A stretch of 64,000 nucleotides of DNA from Alentia gelatinosa (Eukaryota; Annelida; Polychaeta; Phyllodocida; Polynoidae): positions 31,027,360-31,091,359 of the forward strand of contig OX465583.1 in assembly GCA_950022655.1 (NCBI GenBank). The letters are read 5' to 3'. This document shows, piece by piece, positions 24,347 to 35,981 of this stretch (its first letter is position 1; each line of letters opens with the position of its first letter). Under the pieces are notes generated by a model. The model ran no database searches. It saw only the letters and a program-made list of their open reading frames with translations, and was not told where the DNA came from. The position numbers were made by a program, and so were the translations under genes.

Positions 24347-24421
24347 TCACGTGATTGGTCCAGTGACGTCTCATAACGAACGCGCTCTACTTCACACGGC
24401 GTCCAGTAATAACAGGAAGTG
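24347..24421. promoter_or_regulatory. Promoter-like module: E-box, CCAAT, CRE, ETS
   Basis: In 75 bases: TCACGTGA (24347-24354), ATTGG (24354-24358), TGACGTC (24364-24370) and ACAGGAAGTG (24412-24421, ETS-type). The following 100 bases are CpG-rich. The best grouping of classical promoter elements in this part of the window; no coding exon downstream could be assigned. Confidence 0.45.
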
Positions 24422-25884
24422 TACACGTACATTAACTACGAGCATCAAGACGGAACCCAGCGGCGGGGTGTCGCTGGTGCCCGGACTGTGTGTAACGTGA
24501 TGTAGGGGACCGCTAGGTGCATTACACATGAGGATTGGATAGACAACGAAACTTGGTCTGATCTTGGGTATTAGTCTAGTGGAAACAGAGGCGCCGGTCT
24601 AGTGTGGGAGATACAGGGTGGGTGTAGCTATACATGTGGTACAGGGTGTGACTGAACAGTTTTGTTGTCGTTGTTGTTTGTTCCTTTTTAGAAAGAGTTT
24701 ATTGACTGATAGAGCCGGCATTTATATTCTGTTTTTCCTTTTCAAAAAGTTGAATCAGCATTTATTACAGTATATTGACCCAAAAGTGTTCGTATAAAAA
24801 ACAGATTTCCGTTATTCTGGATCAGGTACTCTTCACAATTGGCGTTAGTGGTGCTCTTGTGTATAACGAAACTCCATGTCCATGTAAGCGGAAACATACA
24901 GACAATAATCTTAAAGGTGCAGTGACATACATAGTAATGGGAAGCACAAATCACTGAGAAACCAGCGACTGGTGAACCAAGCAATGATTAGACAGTGAGC
25001 CAGCAATTCATCAGTTACTTTGGAGCTATAGAGTGACATCCAAATCAGTGACATCGCACTCAATGACAAGGCAACGCATTCGTAACTCTCACTTCAGTAA
25101 ATAATACCTAGTCATGGAGACAGCGTGATAGTAGTGCTGGTGGGGGCCGACATGGCTGAGACATACTGGATAAGGTTGTGAGAAGCAGGGGTATCCCTAG
25201 GATTTCTATATTCGCACTGTCTACTTACAAACACACGCCTCGTCTCCGCTGTACCCCGAGTAGTGATAAGAAAGGGGAGTTACACTCAGGCGCCAGCACT
25301 AGGCAGGAGGTGGGGGCTGACGTGCGGTAGAGGCTTACCGTAGGGGGAAGGGAGTAGTAGAGGAGGGATGGGAGGAGAGGCGATGGCCCGGAAGGTGGTT
25401 TCGGAAGAGGAGTGTCGGTCCAGGTATCCTTACTCCGACTCAGATTCCGTAACTATACATTAATGTGCTAGTTGGTGTTGGTGTTTGAGGTCATATCGAA
25501 TCCATAATGGTTATACAGGGACGGTACAATATATAGATGTATTTCAGTATAGATGTGATCATTCATCTCTTCATAATTTACAATTTTATAAATGTAAATC
25601 TACAAAGAATATTACCCGATGTACTCACCAAGTATAGACTGGCTCCAGTCCCTGTATCTTATGTCTACCCTCCTCGCTGGGATACATGGGCCAGTCAGAG
25701 AAGGATAATACTTTAATGAACTTTATTCTGATTGTGATTAATCATTTAATGAATGTTCATAATCAAAGACTTGAGCAAGTCTACACCAAGTACTGCCGGG
25801 GAATTATCGTTTCTACGAGCTTAGGCATCTACTTAGGGGGAACATGTATCTCTATATGAGTCATTATGTATTTATCTCTAATCA
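24422..25884. other. Non-coding stretch with a G-rich patch
   Basis: 25150-25440 is G-rich (GGCAGGAGGTGGGGGCTGACG) and contains GGCGCC. No exon or repeat recognised. Confidence 0.45.
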
Positions 25885-26060
25885 TAGATATATATATGTA
25901 AGTAGGTAGACAGATAGATAAGTAGCTAGGTAGATAAGTGGATAGGTGTTTATGAAGATGTAGTTTGATGGGTTGGTTGCTACGTATATATATAGGAAGG
26001 TAGAAAAGCAGATAGATCGGTAGGTAGGTAGATAGTTAGGTAGGTGTAGTGGGCGGGTAG
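25885..26060. repeat. TAGA/TAGG tetranucleotide-type repeat
   Basis: Imperfect units TAGGTAGA, CAGATAGATAAG and TAGGTAGGTAGATAG, interrupted by a TATATATA segment. The minus-strand open frame rich in Tyr and Leu is a by-product. Confidence 0.8.
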
Positions 26061-26147
26061 ATAGGTCTGAGATGAAGCTGATGCCTTCAAGTTGAACAGT
26101 AGGCCCAGTCCTTCTTGTCAATACGCACGGCAGCTCAGATTACTGGA

Positions 26148-26193
26148 GAGCAGCTCATGTGAATCTACACTGTCCTTACATATTGAGCTGCTC
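26148..26193. promoter_or_regulatory. Inverted pair of GAGC(A/T)GCTC sites
   Basis: GAGCAGCTC at 26148-26156 and GAGCTGCTC at 26185-26193, 37 bases apart start to start, followed by CpG-rich sequence (GCCGCGTGGGGTGCCGC). Confidence 0.5.
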
Positions 26194-27434
26194 GCCGCGT
26201 GGGGTGCCGCAGGTCCACGGGTGGCGCACATTCTCACAGGAACAGGGCAGGGTGCACAGGACATGGGGAGACCGGGAGGTAGGGTGCAAACATGGGTTGA
26301 AGCGATATGGTTCCCAGGGACAACACTCGTGTAAAAGTCGGGAGAATATTCGTTGTTCTATACATAAAAAACATCCCCTTTTCAAGAACTGTGTGTGATT
26401 TGTCACTGTAAGAAAAAACGGTCAATGTGATTTAAAGTATCCCCTCGAAAGTGACCCCGTACCCAAATCCGTTTGTTTTCTTTACAAATTTACGGATTCC
26501 TCTCTCAAAACCAAACCTACCTTTTCACATTTCACGATCCCTTAATAGCCTAAAACAGATCCCTTTTTCACGAAAACTGACCCTTTTCGCCATATAATGT
26601 AAAACGGCCAAGCAGCCCCATATCGATACTGGCTAGGCGTAGTGTAGATATGGGAGTGGCGGGGCGGCGGGCCTGGGAAATTCGCCTCCTGGTGCTCACA
26701 TAGCGCCAATCAAGGCCTTTCCTCCTGTGTCGATGAACTGAAGGTCAGTTTGCTCCTTCATAGGGCGACAGAGCAAGCCTCAACCCCACTGACTTCTGAC
26801 AGCTTTATAGACCTTATACAGACACTAGATAGAGTGCATTGACTATTCTCTGGTAGTTTGTGGGTGGGTCTTATGTATTCCACAAAGGATGTTCTGTATC
26901 CTAGACAATGGCTTTGAATTCCGTACAAGATCGATTTGAAATCCATACATAATGATTTCAAAATCCGTATAGTATCTCACAGTTTTTGAATAATGGGTCG
27001 TGATCTACTGAGTTTCCATACATTTCCATTGGGGACTTTGCATACGATGGATAATTAAAAAAACAATGCAGTGTGGGTAATGGGTAGGAGAACATGTTAC
27101 ATATTGGCAAATCATAACTAAGCCCCATCGATTACCAGGGGTTTATTAGTATCCAGTGGCAAGTCAATAAAGCATTCTGAGGATCTTTAAGTGATTTTCC
27201 GGATATATTTAGTCTTTAAAAGATATGACACCCCCCCCCTCCCATGATTTTGAAAAATACCAACCTTAAAGGGTAGTGTTCTTGAGTAGTGATATACCAT
27301 GAACATGCCCTAACTTGTTATCCTTGCGTTATTGTTCAGTTTTATATGTTTAGGCGACATTAACCGGCTAGCGAAATTTGGGAATGCCCTGCCTATCTGG
27401 TTCACTCACTACAAACAGATTCCAGTAAGCCGCA
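26194..27434. other. Non-coding stretch
   Basis: 26440-26600 repeats loose GACCC..TTTTC and AAATCCGTTT motifs. No exon or transposon recognised. Confidence 0.45.
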
Positions 27435-27722
27435 TTATTTTATCTCACCCCTGGCATTTTTTCTCCATACACGTAACATTGGAAACTCGTATCCAAAAAC
27501 CGATGAAATATCCAGTGCGCGATTATATCACAAATGTTAGTGAATGTAAAGGATCAGATAAATTCTGAAACCTATATAAGTTTAGGGTCAGAGCTCGATC
27601 CAATCTCGTTTGATTCACCATTTGATTCATGCAGCTTCGCCTTGTGAATTACTGCGTGATTCAAACTCGATGGGATACGAGCTCTGACCCTATACTTTCA
27701 TAAGGTTTCCTTTATAATACGC
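27435..27722 (+). mobile_element. Foldback MITE family B, copy 3
   Basis: Matches copies 1 and 2: TTATCTCACCCCTGG, GTAACATTGGAAACTCGTAT, AAATTCTGAAACCTAT, GTTTAGGGTCAGAGCTCG. The core is an imperfect palindrome whose right arm ends CGAGCTCTGACCCTATACTT. Non-coding. Confidence 0.85.
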
Positions 27723-28976
27723 TAGAGATACCCCTGTCACATGTCACGCATCAGTGTTCCCGGAAACTATGACGTCTTTATCAACACCACAAGAACGGGA
27801 AAACCCCCGGGATTCCCTTTGGCCACTTGTTTCTGTTATCTGGCTTCGCGGATTGGACAACACCCTTGAGGCTGACATCCCAGAGGGCAATGCGTTATCG
27901 CACATGCGCAAGTCCCCCAAGATGTCTTCTCTTTTCTACTATTTTCCCGCCTTCTTTTTTAATCTTCTTTTTAATACTCTGCATTCAATCACCTACTTCA
28001 TGGCTTTTTTTTTTATCGAAGATGGAGATAACAGAACGGATCCCTAGGAAATCCAAGGGAGGAATCCATAGAAAAATCTGAATAGTGCTTAGGAATATGG
28101 AGTTTCATTAAAAGCCAGGAACTGACATTATGTCTGTGCTGACATTGATCTGTATTGTCAAAAAAATAGAATATTGGTATGTAGAAAAGGCCAAAATGTT
28201 AAGAACTAAGTTAAATTCCACTCTCACCCTGTTTTCCTGTCATACACAATCAGTAAATGCCATATTCATCACTTACTAACTTGTCGACTCAATAATCGTT
28301 AATGCTCGCTAACAGAATCACGATGACGAATGGTGAGGCTTTTCTGTTTTATTCCATCAACAAAGGGACTACAGACAAAGTAATCGTCAAATAGGCGTTC
28401 TTCCATACAGATGGCTAGGAACAAACGGGGGAGGACATACACTACATAGATAATGAGAGATGGAAAAGACAACTGTGATCTTAAGGTCTCGCAGATATAG
28501 TAAAGCCAACAGCATAATACAACATAAAATTAGATTGTAGTTCTTTTGAACCTCCATGGTCCTATGATTATTTTATCATGTAAATTACTTGTTTTTTTTA
28601 TTCTTTATCTAAACGATTCTCCCCGAGGGAGTTGTTGCGTTCCACCACTATAAAGGCGAATGTCTATATTTTTCAAAGTTTGATATCTTGACCTTTATTT
28701 TGATCTTGGTAGATTCATTGGTGAGAACATTAAGTTCATCTTTACTCCAGTTGGTGCAACAAACATGAGTTAGTACGATGAACGTGACACATACGATATC
28801 AAGGGGAGCAGCAGGCAGTATATAATAGAAATTAACACATATGTGTATAAGGATTGCCATTTCTCTACATCATTTACGAAGGACAAAGAGGGGAGAATTA
28901 ATCCTTCTCTATTTGCCAAGAGCAATCTTTTTTGAACTTCCGAAGTGATACCACCCTTTTGCAATGACAGCAATGA
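27723..28976. other. Non-coding stretch
   Basis: One NRF1-like CATGCGCA near 27903. No convincing exon. Open frames at 27754-28047 and 28648-28973 lack motifs. Confidence 0.45.
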
Positions 28977-29070
28977 AGTGGCGAGAGGGCAAGAGTATGA
29001 GGGTGAAAAGAAAGGAGGAGAGAAGGGTTAAGTGGATGAGAAGCAAGGGAGGAAAGTTGAGATGAGATTT
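28977..29070. repeat. Purine-rich tract
   Basis: About 90 bases of almost only A and G on the plus strand (AAAGAAAGGAGGAGAGAAGG). Confidence 0.7.
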
Positions 29071-29084
29071 ATTTTTTTAGGAAT

Positions 29085-29300
29085 CGCGCCCTTGGCATCT
29101 GAGAGTGAGGATGACACCAGTGGCGCCTCTTGACGGTTTGGGGCAGAACTATGCGACCCCGAAACGCGGGGCCCAAGTCTCGGCTGTCATGCCGCACGCG
29201 CGAGACTTTAACGCGCCAATTAGTGTCCACAGCGAGCGATCCAGCAGTGAACGAACGTCTAGCGATGTCAGTACTGCGGGCGGTGACTCCTGCTGACATC
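29085..29300. promoter_or_regulatory. CpG-island-like segment
   Basis: High CpG density (CCCCGAAACGCGGGGCCC, GCCGCACGCGCGAGAC) in AT-rich surroundings. CCCCGAAACGCGGGG is a strong short inverted repeat. Candidate unmethylated promoter; the open frames here are not supported as genes. Confidence 0.35.
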
Positions 29301-31254
29301 GATTATTGACAGATAAAACCTTGATGACAAGGGATAGAACGAAATCTTATCTCTGCCACTTAGAGTGTAAAATCCCCTCCACCAACCAGGGGTAACTCCC
29401 TGATGCCCTCCCCTGCCAATCAGGAGGGAAGAAGGCGTGGTCTTGGTTTTGGTTTGGCAGCTCCATTCAGTATGTTCTGACCCTCATATTCAGCTGCCAA
29501 CTAGCTTGGTTTGTGATTGAGAGAGGGTTTGACCTCAAGTATGGTATTTCCATTCGCCTTATAAAACCTTGCTATGTGCAATACTAGAAATTTATTAGAG
29601 ATATCTATCGGGGATTTATCTTTAGAATACCTTCTAATTGAGGCTGTATATATCTGTGTATGTTTAGTAGTTGGTTCCTTTCGCGAAACCACATGAGTGT
29701 TTAAAATATTGAATGATTTATAAATAAAACCTCCCTAAATAAAAAAAAAATTAGGCCACAGGGGGCGTCATAGGTCCCATCCGACCACCGACCATCCACG
29801 GCAGAAAGAATTTTACCACAAAACCTCCCTAAATACCACAAATGTGTTTGGTACACCGCAAGGATTTTAACAGCCAGGATCTATAGCATTGGAAAATCTA
29901 CTCAAATACCACCAACCCTCCATGTATCTTAACGCCCATTGCCATCGGCCTCTCCCTATTATGGTTCGCCCACCATTGACACGAATTCCCTTGATGAAAG
30001 ATTGGCGAGCCGCAGTTTTTAATCGCCAGCCGTCATAGCGGATGAATATTTTGTACGGAGTTGGGTTTCTTGATATGTGGACAATATGGAGCAGGAGCCA
30101 CCGAGTCAGCATCAGAAACGAGGCACAGTGTCGATACATGTGTGCTCTTAAAAGGGGGGCGGGCGATGATAGGGGGAACGACCGCTGCTTCAATTGAAGA
30201 AACATGCAGCAGGCAACATATCGCAAAAGCGGGAACAGCAGGAGGCAATTACTTGTAGCGATGTGTATTCATTAATAGAAACCATACCCCCTTCTAGGGT
30301 GTTGAACCTTCGATAGAAAAGAACTAGTTAAATTGTTACATATATAGCATGCGTTTCATTCCAGATGCCATCTTATTGTTAATGCAATCCGATATTAAGA
30401 TATTATTATGCAATTTAAGTTTGATTAAAATCAATTATATTCGATCCTTATTTATACTATCAACAGTACATCTGGTAATATAATGATATGGAGGAGCAGT
30501 TAAGAACATAATGTTATCAATAACAGAATGGTGGCAACGAGATGTGTTGTCTATTCTTTCCTGAATAAAAAAAGTTGTATTCGAGGCTTGTCCCCGGGTC
30601 TCTTCTCTATATCAGTTTCGCGAATTTTGGGAGAGACACAAAGGGAATGTACGGGCAGAATGAAAATAACCTGCTTGAAACACAGATTACAAGGAAAGGC
30701 TGTTACAGCCATCATCAAATTAGTATCGCCACATAACTAATTCATGTTATATGTGCACCAAATGCGACACATGTATAATTTTCGTAATAGATGCATGTAC
30801 CGAGATGTGATCGCTTGGTTAGATCAGAATAAAATTTCAAAGTGTGAATATGATATTGCAGCAAATAAAAATGGTAGCAATCCTTCCTAACAGGATATGG
30901 TCAGTTAGGGAGTAGATAATTAGCTTGTGTGTTGTATAATTATAAAAGAAGGAGAAAAAGACAAATTGACCGCAAAAGATGGGTACTTTAGGGAAACATG
31001 GTTACTCTCTCTGATCATCAATTTTGGGGCCCATCCATAAAGTACGTACGCCCTAAGGGCTGGTGGGGCGGGCTAAACAATTTAGGAAATTTGGAGTAGG
31101 CCCCTTCTTTGCTCTATTACGTACAAGATTTGTAGGGGGAGGGGTCCTCAACCTTTTGATGATTTACGATGTTTGAAACCTGATAAAGACAAAAGTCTGC
31201 TCCAGTATCTCAATGATAACCTGTTTGTTGCACGCTGGAGGTATGTAGTTCATC
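29301..31254. other. Non-coding stretch with a 16-base direct repeat and a CTCF-like core
   Basis: AAAACCTCCCTAAATA occurs at 29726-29741 and again at 29820-29835. Between them lies GGCCACAGGGGGCGTCA (29754-29770), a CTCF-like core. No exon recognised. Confidence 0.45.
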
Positions 31255-31390
31255 GCCGGCATCTGCACCTACTCCGAGCAATTGTGAGCAGGTGCAAGAG
31301 CAGCCTTCCCAGCAACTCTATTAGCAGCCACGGGGACTTTAATGAGCAACTATTTGGAGGGTTTCTGATTAATTTCCTGAGCAGCTCTCT
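31255..31390. repeat. Degenerate GAGCA-motif cluster
   Basis: GAGCAATT, GAGCAGGT, GAGCAGCC, AGCAACT, AGCAGCC, GAGCAACT and finally an exact GAGCAGCTC (31379-31387) occur within 120 bases, as if an array of the 9-mer had decayed. Confidence 0.55.
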
Positions 31391-32248
31391 AGCAATATGG
31401 GGTGTTCTGTGTGATAACAATGTATGTTAATAGATCCTTTTTAATGGGTATTTATACATACTTTTACAGTACTCCAGTAGGCGGCATTCCCTCAACGTAT
31501 CCCTATATGTGTACGCCCTATGCTTTTTTAATATGGCGTAATCTAAATTGGCTAGAGCCTGGTGAATGCATTTATACCAGCGCTACCAACGTAGTGACAA
31601 ATATCTATGAATATACCAGCACAATAACAAGTATTCAATGTTTCTGCTGTAAACTTAATATACAACGCAGGCCCGAAATCAACTGTTACAATACTAAGTT
31701 GTCACTCCAACCAGGTTTCAGCTATGATGGATTAAATACCTGAAATATTTTTACACATAGATACAATACCAGGTATAACCTGACAGCCAGAGACACTTGG
31801 GCAATTTGGCATTGAGGTTCCAGCGCAATTGACCCGTAAACCCCTCCGTAAATAGGAAATATGTGAAGTTTTGTGGCAACAGCTGTGGCGACTGCTTGAG
31901 AAACAGTTTTTTCCTAAATAAAAGAAATGGATCAGCACCCGTCAATCTCCCATTAGGATAAAATATATAAACACATTCCGAATTAGGCATTGCGTCCTTC
32001 CGGCGTACGCCACTCTATTCCGGCGTGTGCACCCAGCCACTCGGTGTATAGATGGAAATATCTTTCATATAAAAGACAATTGTTTTTTTAACAGGGGCTG
32101 CTGTGATCTGAATTGGACGGTGGGTTATTGATCATATGAGAACGGCAGTCTCTCAGTCCTTTAAGAAAGTGTGATCTTTATATCAACCTTTAAGACTGTA
32201 TGTTTAGTTGAGGCCAGAGATGTGTCTGTTTTGTCCTGTGTGTTTTGT
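31391..32248. other. Non-coding stretch, nothing recognised
   Basis: Open frames at 31402-31743 and 31732-31990 have no recognisable domain. Confidence 0.45.
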
Positions 32249-32573
32249 AATTGATTGGTTCGTTTGATTTAAGGGTCCAGTTAACCATTACAGATTCTTA
32301 CCAGACTTTCTCAAGGTTCTTTTACACCATAAGGGCAGTGATTGAAACTATGTAGTGAATTTAAGTAGAAATCTCACCCCTACACGTTTACCAAGGTGAG
32401 AGTTCTTTTACTTTCCACATCACATAGACGAGGTATGAAAAGGATTTTCCTTCGATATAGCAGTATATCTACCAGAGCTGGGGATGAGGAAGAAGAGTGA
32501 GTGCAGAGGGACTCGAACCCAAAACCTTGGCATTACGAGTCCAGTGCCTCAACCATTGAGCGAACTCCCCACC
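32249..32573 (-). mobile_element. tRNA-derived SINE, full-length copy (family A)
   Basis: Minus strand: GGGGAGTTCGCTCAATGG (A-box-like), GGGTTCGAGTCCC (B-box-like), body, then a tail complementary to TTTGATTTAAGGGTCCAG. This is the most complete copy in the window, about 325 bp. Body blocks such as TTTACCAAGGTGAGAGTTCT match 7391-7690. Confidence 0.9.
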
Positions 32574-33344
32574 CCACGTGTGTTTGTAAACTATATATTT
32601 ATTGTAGAGTGTGTAATGCGCATGGGTTACCAACGAAAAAAGGTAAAAGGTTTTTGTGAACAGTTTGCTTGAGACCAATAAAAAAAAAGAGACCCACTTT
32701 AAATCAGACCTGATATTATACAGCTAACACTTTTCTTCCAAGCATTTCAAAAATTATTTTAACTCGATTACATTATTCACTAGCTTCGGTCCAAATCTTA
32801 ATCAAAAAGGAATTACTTAGTTTGGAGAATAAGATTTTGGTATTACACATTAATTGTCTGTTTTTTGTGAATAGATTGTGTTTAAGGGCTTGCATTCCAG
32901 GTATATGTGGATGACTCGCATTCTATAGTACACTATATCGGTTTGTCTTGTGCAGTTTATCGGTTTGTCTTGACACTGGCCACAGAGAATGGGACGATAT
33001 GAGGAACTCCCATGCGAAATAATCAAAATCATTGGACCTGAGCTTTGCACGGTAAAAACATGTTTACAAGTTAATCCATGTTTGACTGCTATTAATATCA
33101 CCAAAGAAAAACAAGTCAGCAGCCAGTGTGACCTCACTGAATCGAGACTGATTTTTTTTCAGGATTAATTTCCGTGTTGCTAAGGAACAGAGTCGGCAAA
33201 TAATCCCGGGAGCATCTCTGAGCACCTGTGAGTAAATGGAGATTGAGGACGGTACAATGTGTCATATTGGCCACCCATCAAGCGCTGCTTTATTGCTGGG
33301 AGGGTCCCACATTGCAGACAAGCACTGCTTTTACTGAGGCGTTT
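32574..33344. other. Non-coding stretch, nothing recognised
   Basis: AT-rich; no exon or repeat recognised. Confidence 0.4.
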
Positions 33345-33412
33345 TGAGCAGATCTGAGCAGCTCCGAGCAGCTCCGGGCAACTTCATGCAGCTCCGAGCA
33401 GCTGCCGTCCCA
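33345..33412. repeat. GAGCAGCTCC cluster
   Basis: GAGCAGATCT, GAGCAGCTCC, GAGCAGCTCC, GGGCAACTTC, ATGCAGCTCC and GAGCAGCTGCC follow at 10-base steps. Exact GAGCAGCTC at 33356-33364 and 33366-33374. Effectively a six-unit 10-bp array of the 9-mer. Confidence 0.8.
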
Positions 33413-33659
33413 GCTCAGAGGGAGGTAATTATGTGTTAGGAGGAAGACCACAGAGTAAAATATACCATCTCAACAACATTTTCAAAATCCCCGATCGCTG
33501 CAAAGCCCTGTCCTTCTTTTTCATACAGCCTCGGGTTATTTTCCTGTCTCTCACATTAATTTGATTTCTTTTTTATTCACACGAGCATCGCTCTTTTCTA
33601 ACGGTCGTTTTTTTATAAATTGTACATGTGTCCCATCCAACTTTAGTTTCAAGACATTT

Positions 33660-34170
33660 TGCTCGTAACTTCTATACCTCAAATATGTGACTGCCTGTGT
33701 ATATGCCTTTCTATTTGTCTTTATGTCTATACATGTATTTCTCTGTGTGTGCCTCTCTCAGTCTGTTTCTGTCTCTCCATCTCTCTGTTTCTCTCGATAT
33801 CTCCATCCCTTTTTTTCTGTCTCCACATATCTCTCTCTTTTAAACTTTCTCAGTTTTTCTTTCTGTATATCTCTACATCCATTTATGGTTCAGTCTCCCT
33901 CTGTTGCACTCCTTCTTTCTCTTCCTCTGTCTATCTCTTTGCCTCTATCTCCCTGACCCTTACGTTCTCCACCCCCCCCCCCCCCCCCCCCACCCCCCAG
34001 CGCACAACCAGTATTGTTTGTCGTCCTATTTCTCACCATCCATCTTGTCCATCTAAAATAAATGTACTTTCTTTTCTTTCTCTTCCTGCTTCCCCTATGA
34101 TCACCTTTCTTCAGTTCCTCCTTCATTTCTTCCATCTCCTCCAGCGCTCATCCGTGTGGCTCTCCTGTAG
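33660..34170. repeat. Polypyrimidine tract with C-run
   Basis: About 500 bases dominated by CTCTCT, TTTCTC and TCTGTCTC, with a run of about 20 C at 33970-33992. A 227-codon plus-strand frame (Ser/Leu/Cys/Phe) runs through it and is compositional, not a gene. Confidence 0.85.
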
Positions 34171-35024
34171 TCCTGCCTGGCTCACGTCTCGCTCATTATT
34201 CTCACCTGTCATCTTGTCTGGACCAGCAGGACACAACTGGCGCCAAAGCCGCCTCGCTATTACCGTGATTACACCATGCATCACTCATACTGACACCCAT
34301 CAAAGTCGCCCTATCAGGGGTCCGCCGAGGTACGCCATGTAAGGGGACTGATGAAGGGACAGGATGGTTATGAGACTATACTTAGGAGTATGGAGCCGTC
34401 TTGTATATATAATAACCAATCCTGCTTATCTTGGAGAAAGTACCGAAAATTGTTATTCGTCCCAGCTTGGAGCAATTTATTTGTATGAGGTATGTTTGTG
34501 TGTATACGTATGGATATTCCTTATTTGTATTGGAACACACGTTCGGATGAAAATGATAATGAAATTTGAAGGAAAAGGTAATTCAATTTCCAGTCGATTG
34601 TGCCCTGGACATGAATTACCTTATCCTTGATGCACGTTTATTTGCTGTTGACAAATGGCATGATACCATCCTCATAGGTGGGAATCTCCTCTCTATAAAC
34701 TTCTTGTAGTTGCACTAAACTACAATCAATATTCATTTATAAAGAGTATATCCTTTTATACCTCAATGTAATGTGTATTTTTTTCTATCTGTCTACACTA
34801 TTTTTTACTATAGGCATCAAGTCGTATTGCAGGAAACGACGTCGTTATGCAGGTCTTTATTCGCAATAGTACGGAATGTAACTAACCCAAGGGGAGATAT
34901 TACTTCAGGTGGATATTACCCGAGGGGGCGATATTACGTGGATTATTACCCTCCTCAGCGGCACGTATGTCCCACAAAGGGAGGGTTCAGAGGGGAGGTT
35001 GGAAGGAAGACTACGGCCAGCCAT
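34171..35024. other. Non-coding stretch, nothing recognised
   Basis: No exon or repeat recognised. Confidence 0.4.
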
Positions 35025-35340
35025 GAGCTGCTCATCAGTGGCTCATTGAGTCGTTCTCTGATGTAACCATTCCCTGAGTGGCCGATAGAAGGCTTGCGGG
35101 TTTGTGCATGCGTGATGCGGCAGCGATCATTACCGTCTAGCCCTGACACAACCACGAAGCCCCCGGGTCCCTGCCAGATCACCAACATATCAGCCATCTG
35201 CTGCTAGCCTCTCTAGGAGCTCCGACATCACCCCCTCCACACACGCACGCACACATGCGCACAGCGTCTCCCACTGCACCCCGGGTCGTTACCCAGTACG
35301 CATGCGCATGGTCATGCTAGAATCACTTCCGGCGAGCAAG
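35025..35340. promoter_or_regulatory. CpG-rich promoter-like module: GAGCTGCTC, NRF1, ETS
   Basis: Exact GAGCTGCTC at 35025-35033. CGCATGCGCA (35299-35308) matches the NRF1 core and CACTTCCGG (35324-35332) matches the ETS/GABP site 15 bases on. NRF1 plus ETS is a known signature of broad CpG promoters. The 133-bp duplicated block begins 66 bases downstream, but no coding exon is recognised. Confidence 0.45.
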
Positions 35341-35397
35341 ATTCATTTGGCGCACAACCAGGTTAGGAACACTTTGCCAAATAGCGGTTTGGGTATA

Positions 35398-35530
35398 CGA
35401 GGGCGACTAGGCCAGCATACACGAAGAGTGGTTTGGACTATGGACCCACCTATAATCCCCTGCTGGATTAGGGGTGGGGCTCTAGGGTTACACTGATTAC
35501 CTAAATACATGTCCTGACGCGGGGCGATTT
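35398..35530 (+). repeat. 133-bp near-identical duplication, copy A
   Basis: Differs from 37861-37994 by two substitutions and one G insertion. Starts CGAGGGCGACTA, contains CCCCTGCTGGATTAGGGG (a 5-bp stem hairpin) and ends GGGGCGATTTG. No open frame of note, no terminal inverted repeat, no target duplication obvious. Nature unknown. Confidence 0.95.
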
Positions 35531-35654
35531 GTGTGCGGTGTCATAGTTTAGGATATGGCTACATGCGGGCCAGTCGGTGCATCATATTTATCCCATAGAT
35601 TATATTCCAAAATGGACGATAATGCCTGAAACCTATCCTTCTAGGGGACATGCG

Positions 35655-35678
35655 TATACATGTATGTGTGTGTATATG

Positions 35679-35775
<97 letters not shown>

Positions 35776-35825
35776 ATAGATATATATATATATATATAAT
35801 ATATATATTGTATTATAGATATATA
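35655..35825. repeat. Compound TA/TG microsatellite
   Basis: TATATA run, a TGTGTG run, then TATATA again, with imperfect edges. Rich in potential slippage; open frames of Ile/Tyr/His repeats are by-products. Confidence 0.97.
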
Positions 35826-35830
35826 TTTCA

Positions 35831-35981
35831 CTTGAATAAAAGAAAAATATACATCGCAACTTCCTCATGGAAAATAGAAATTTACTGTAGTTTGAATGTA
35901 TATCCTTGAATAAAAGAAAAAAATGTATATCGCAACTTTTTTATGGAAAATGGAAATTTACTCTAGTTTGAATATATATCC
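35831..35981. repeat. 74-bp tandem duplication
   Basis: CTTGAATAAAAGAAAAA starts at 35831 and again at 35905; CGCAACTT, ATGGAAAAT and AGTTTGAAT follow in both units with few differences. Confidence 0.9.

Noticed and set aside
33659..34342. 227-codon plus-strand frame
   Set aside because: Translation of a polypyrimidine tract with a poly-C run; composition is Ser/Leu/Cys/Phe/Pro only and no domain is present.
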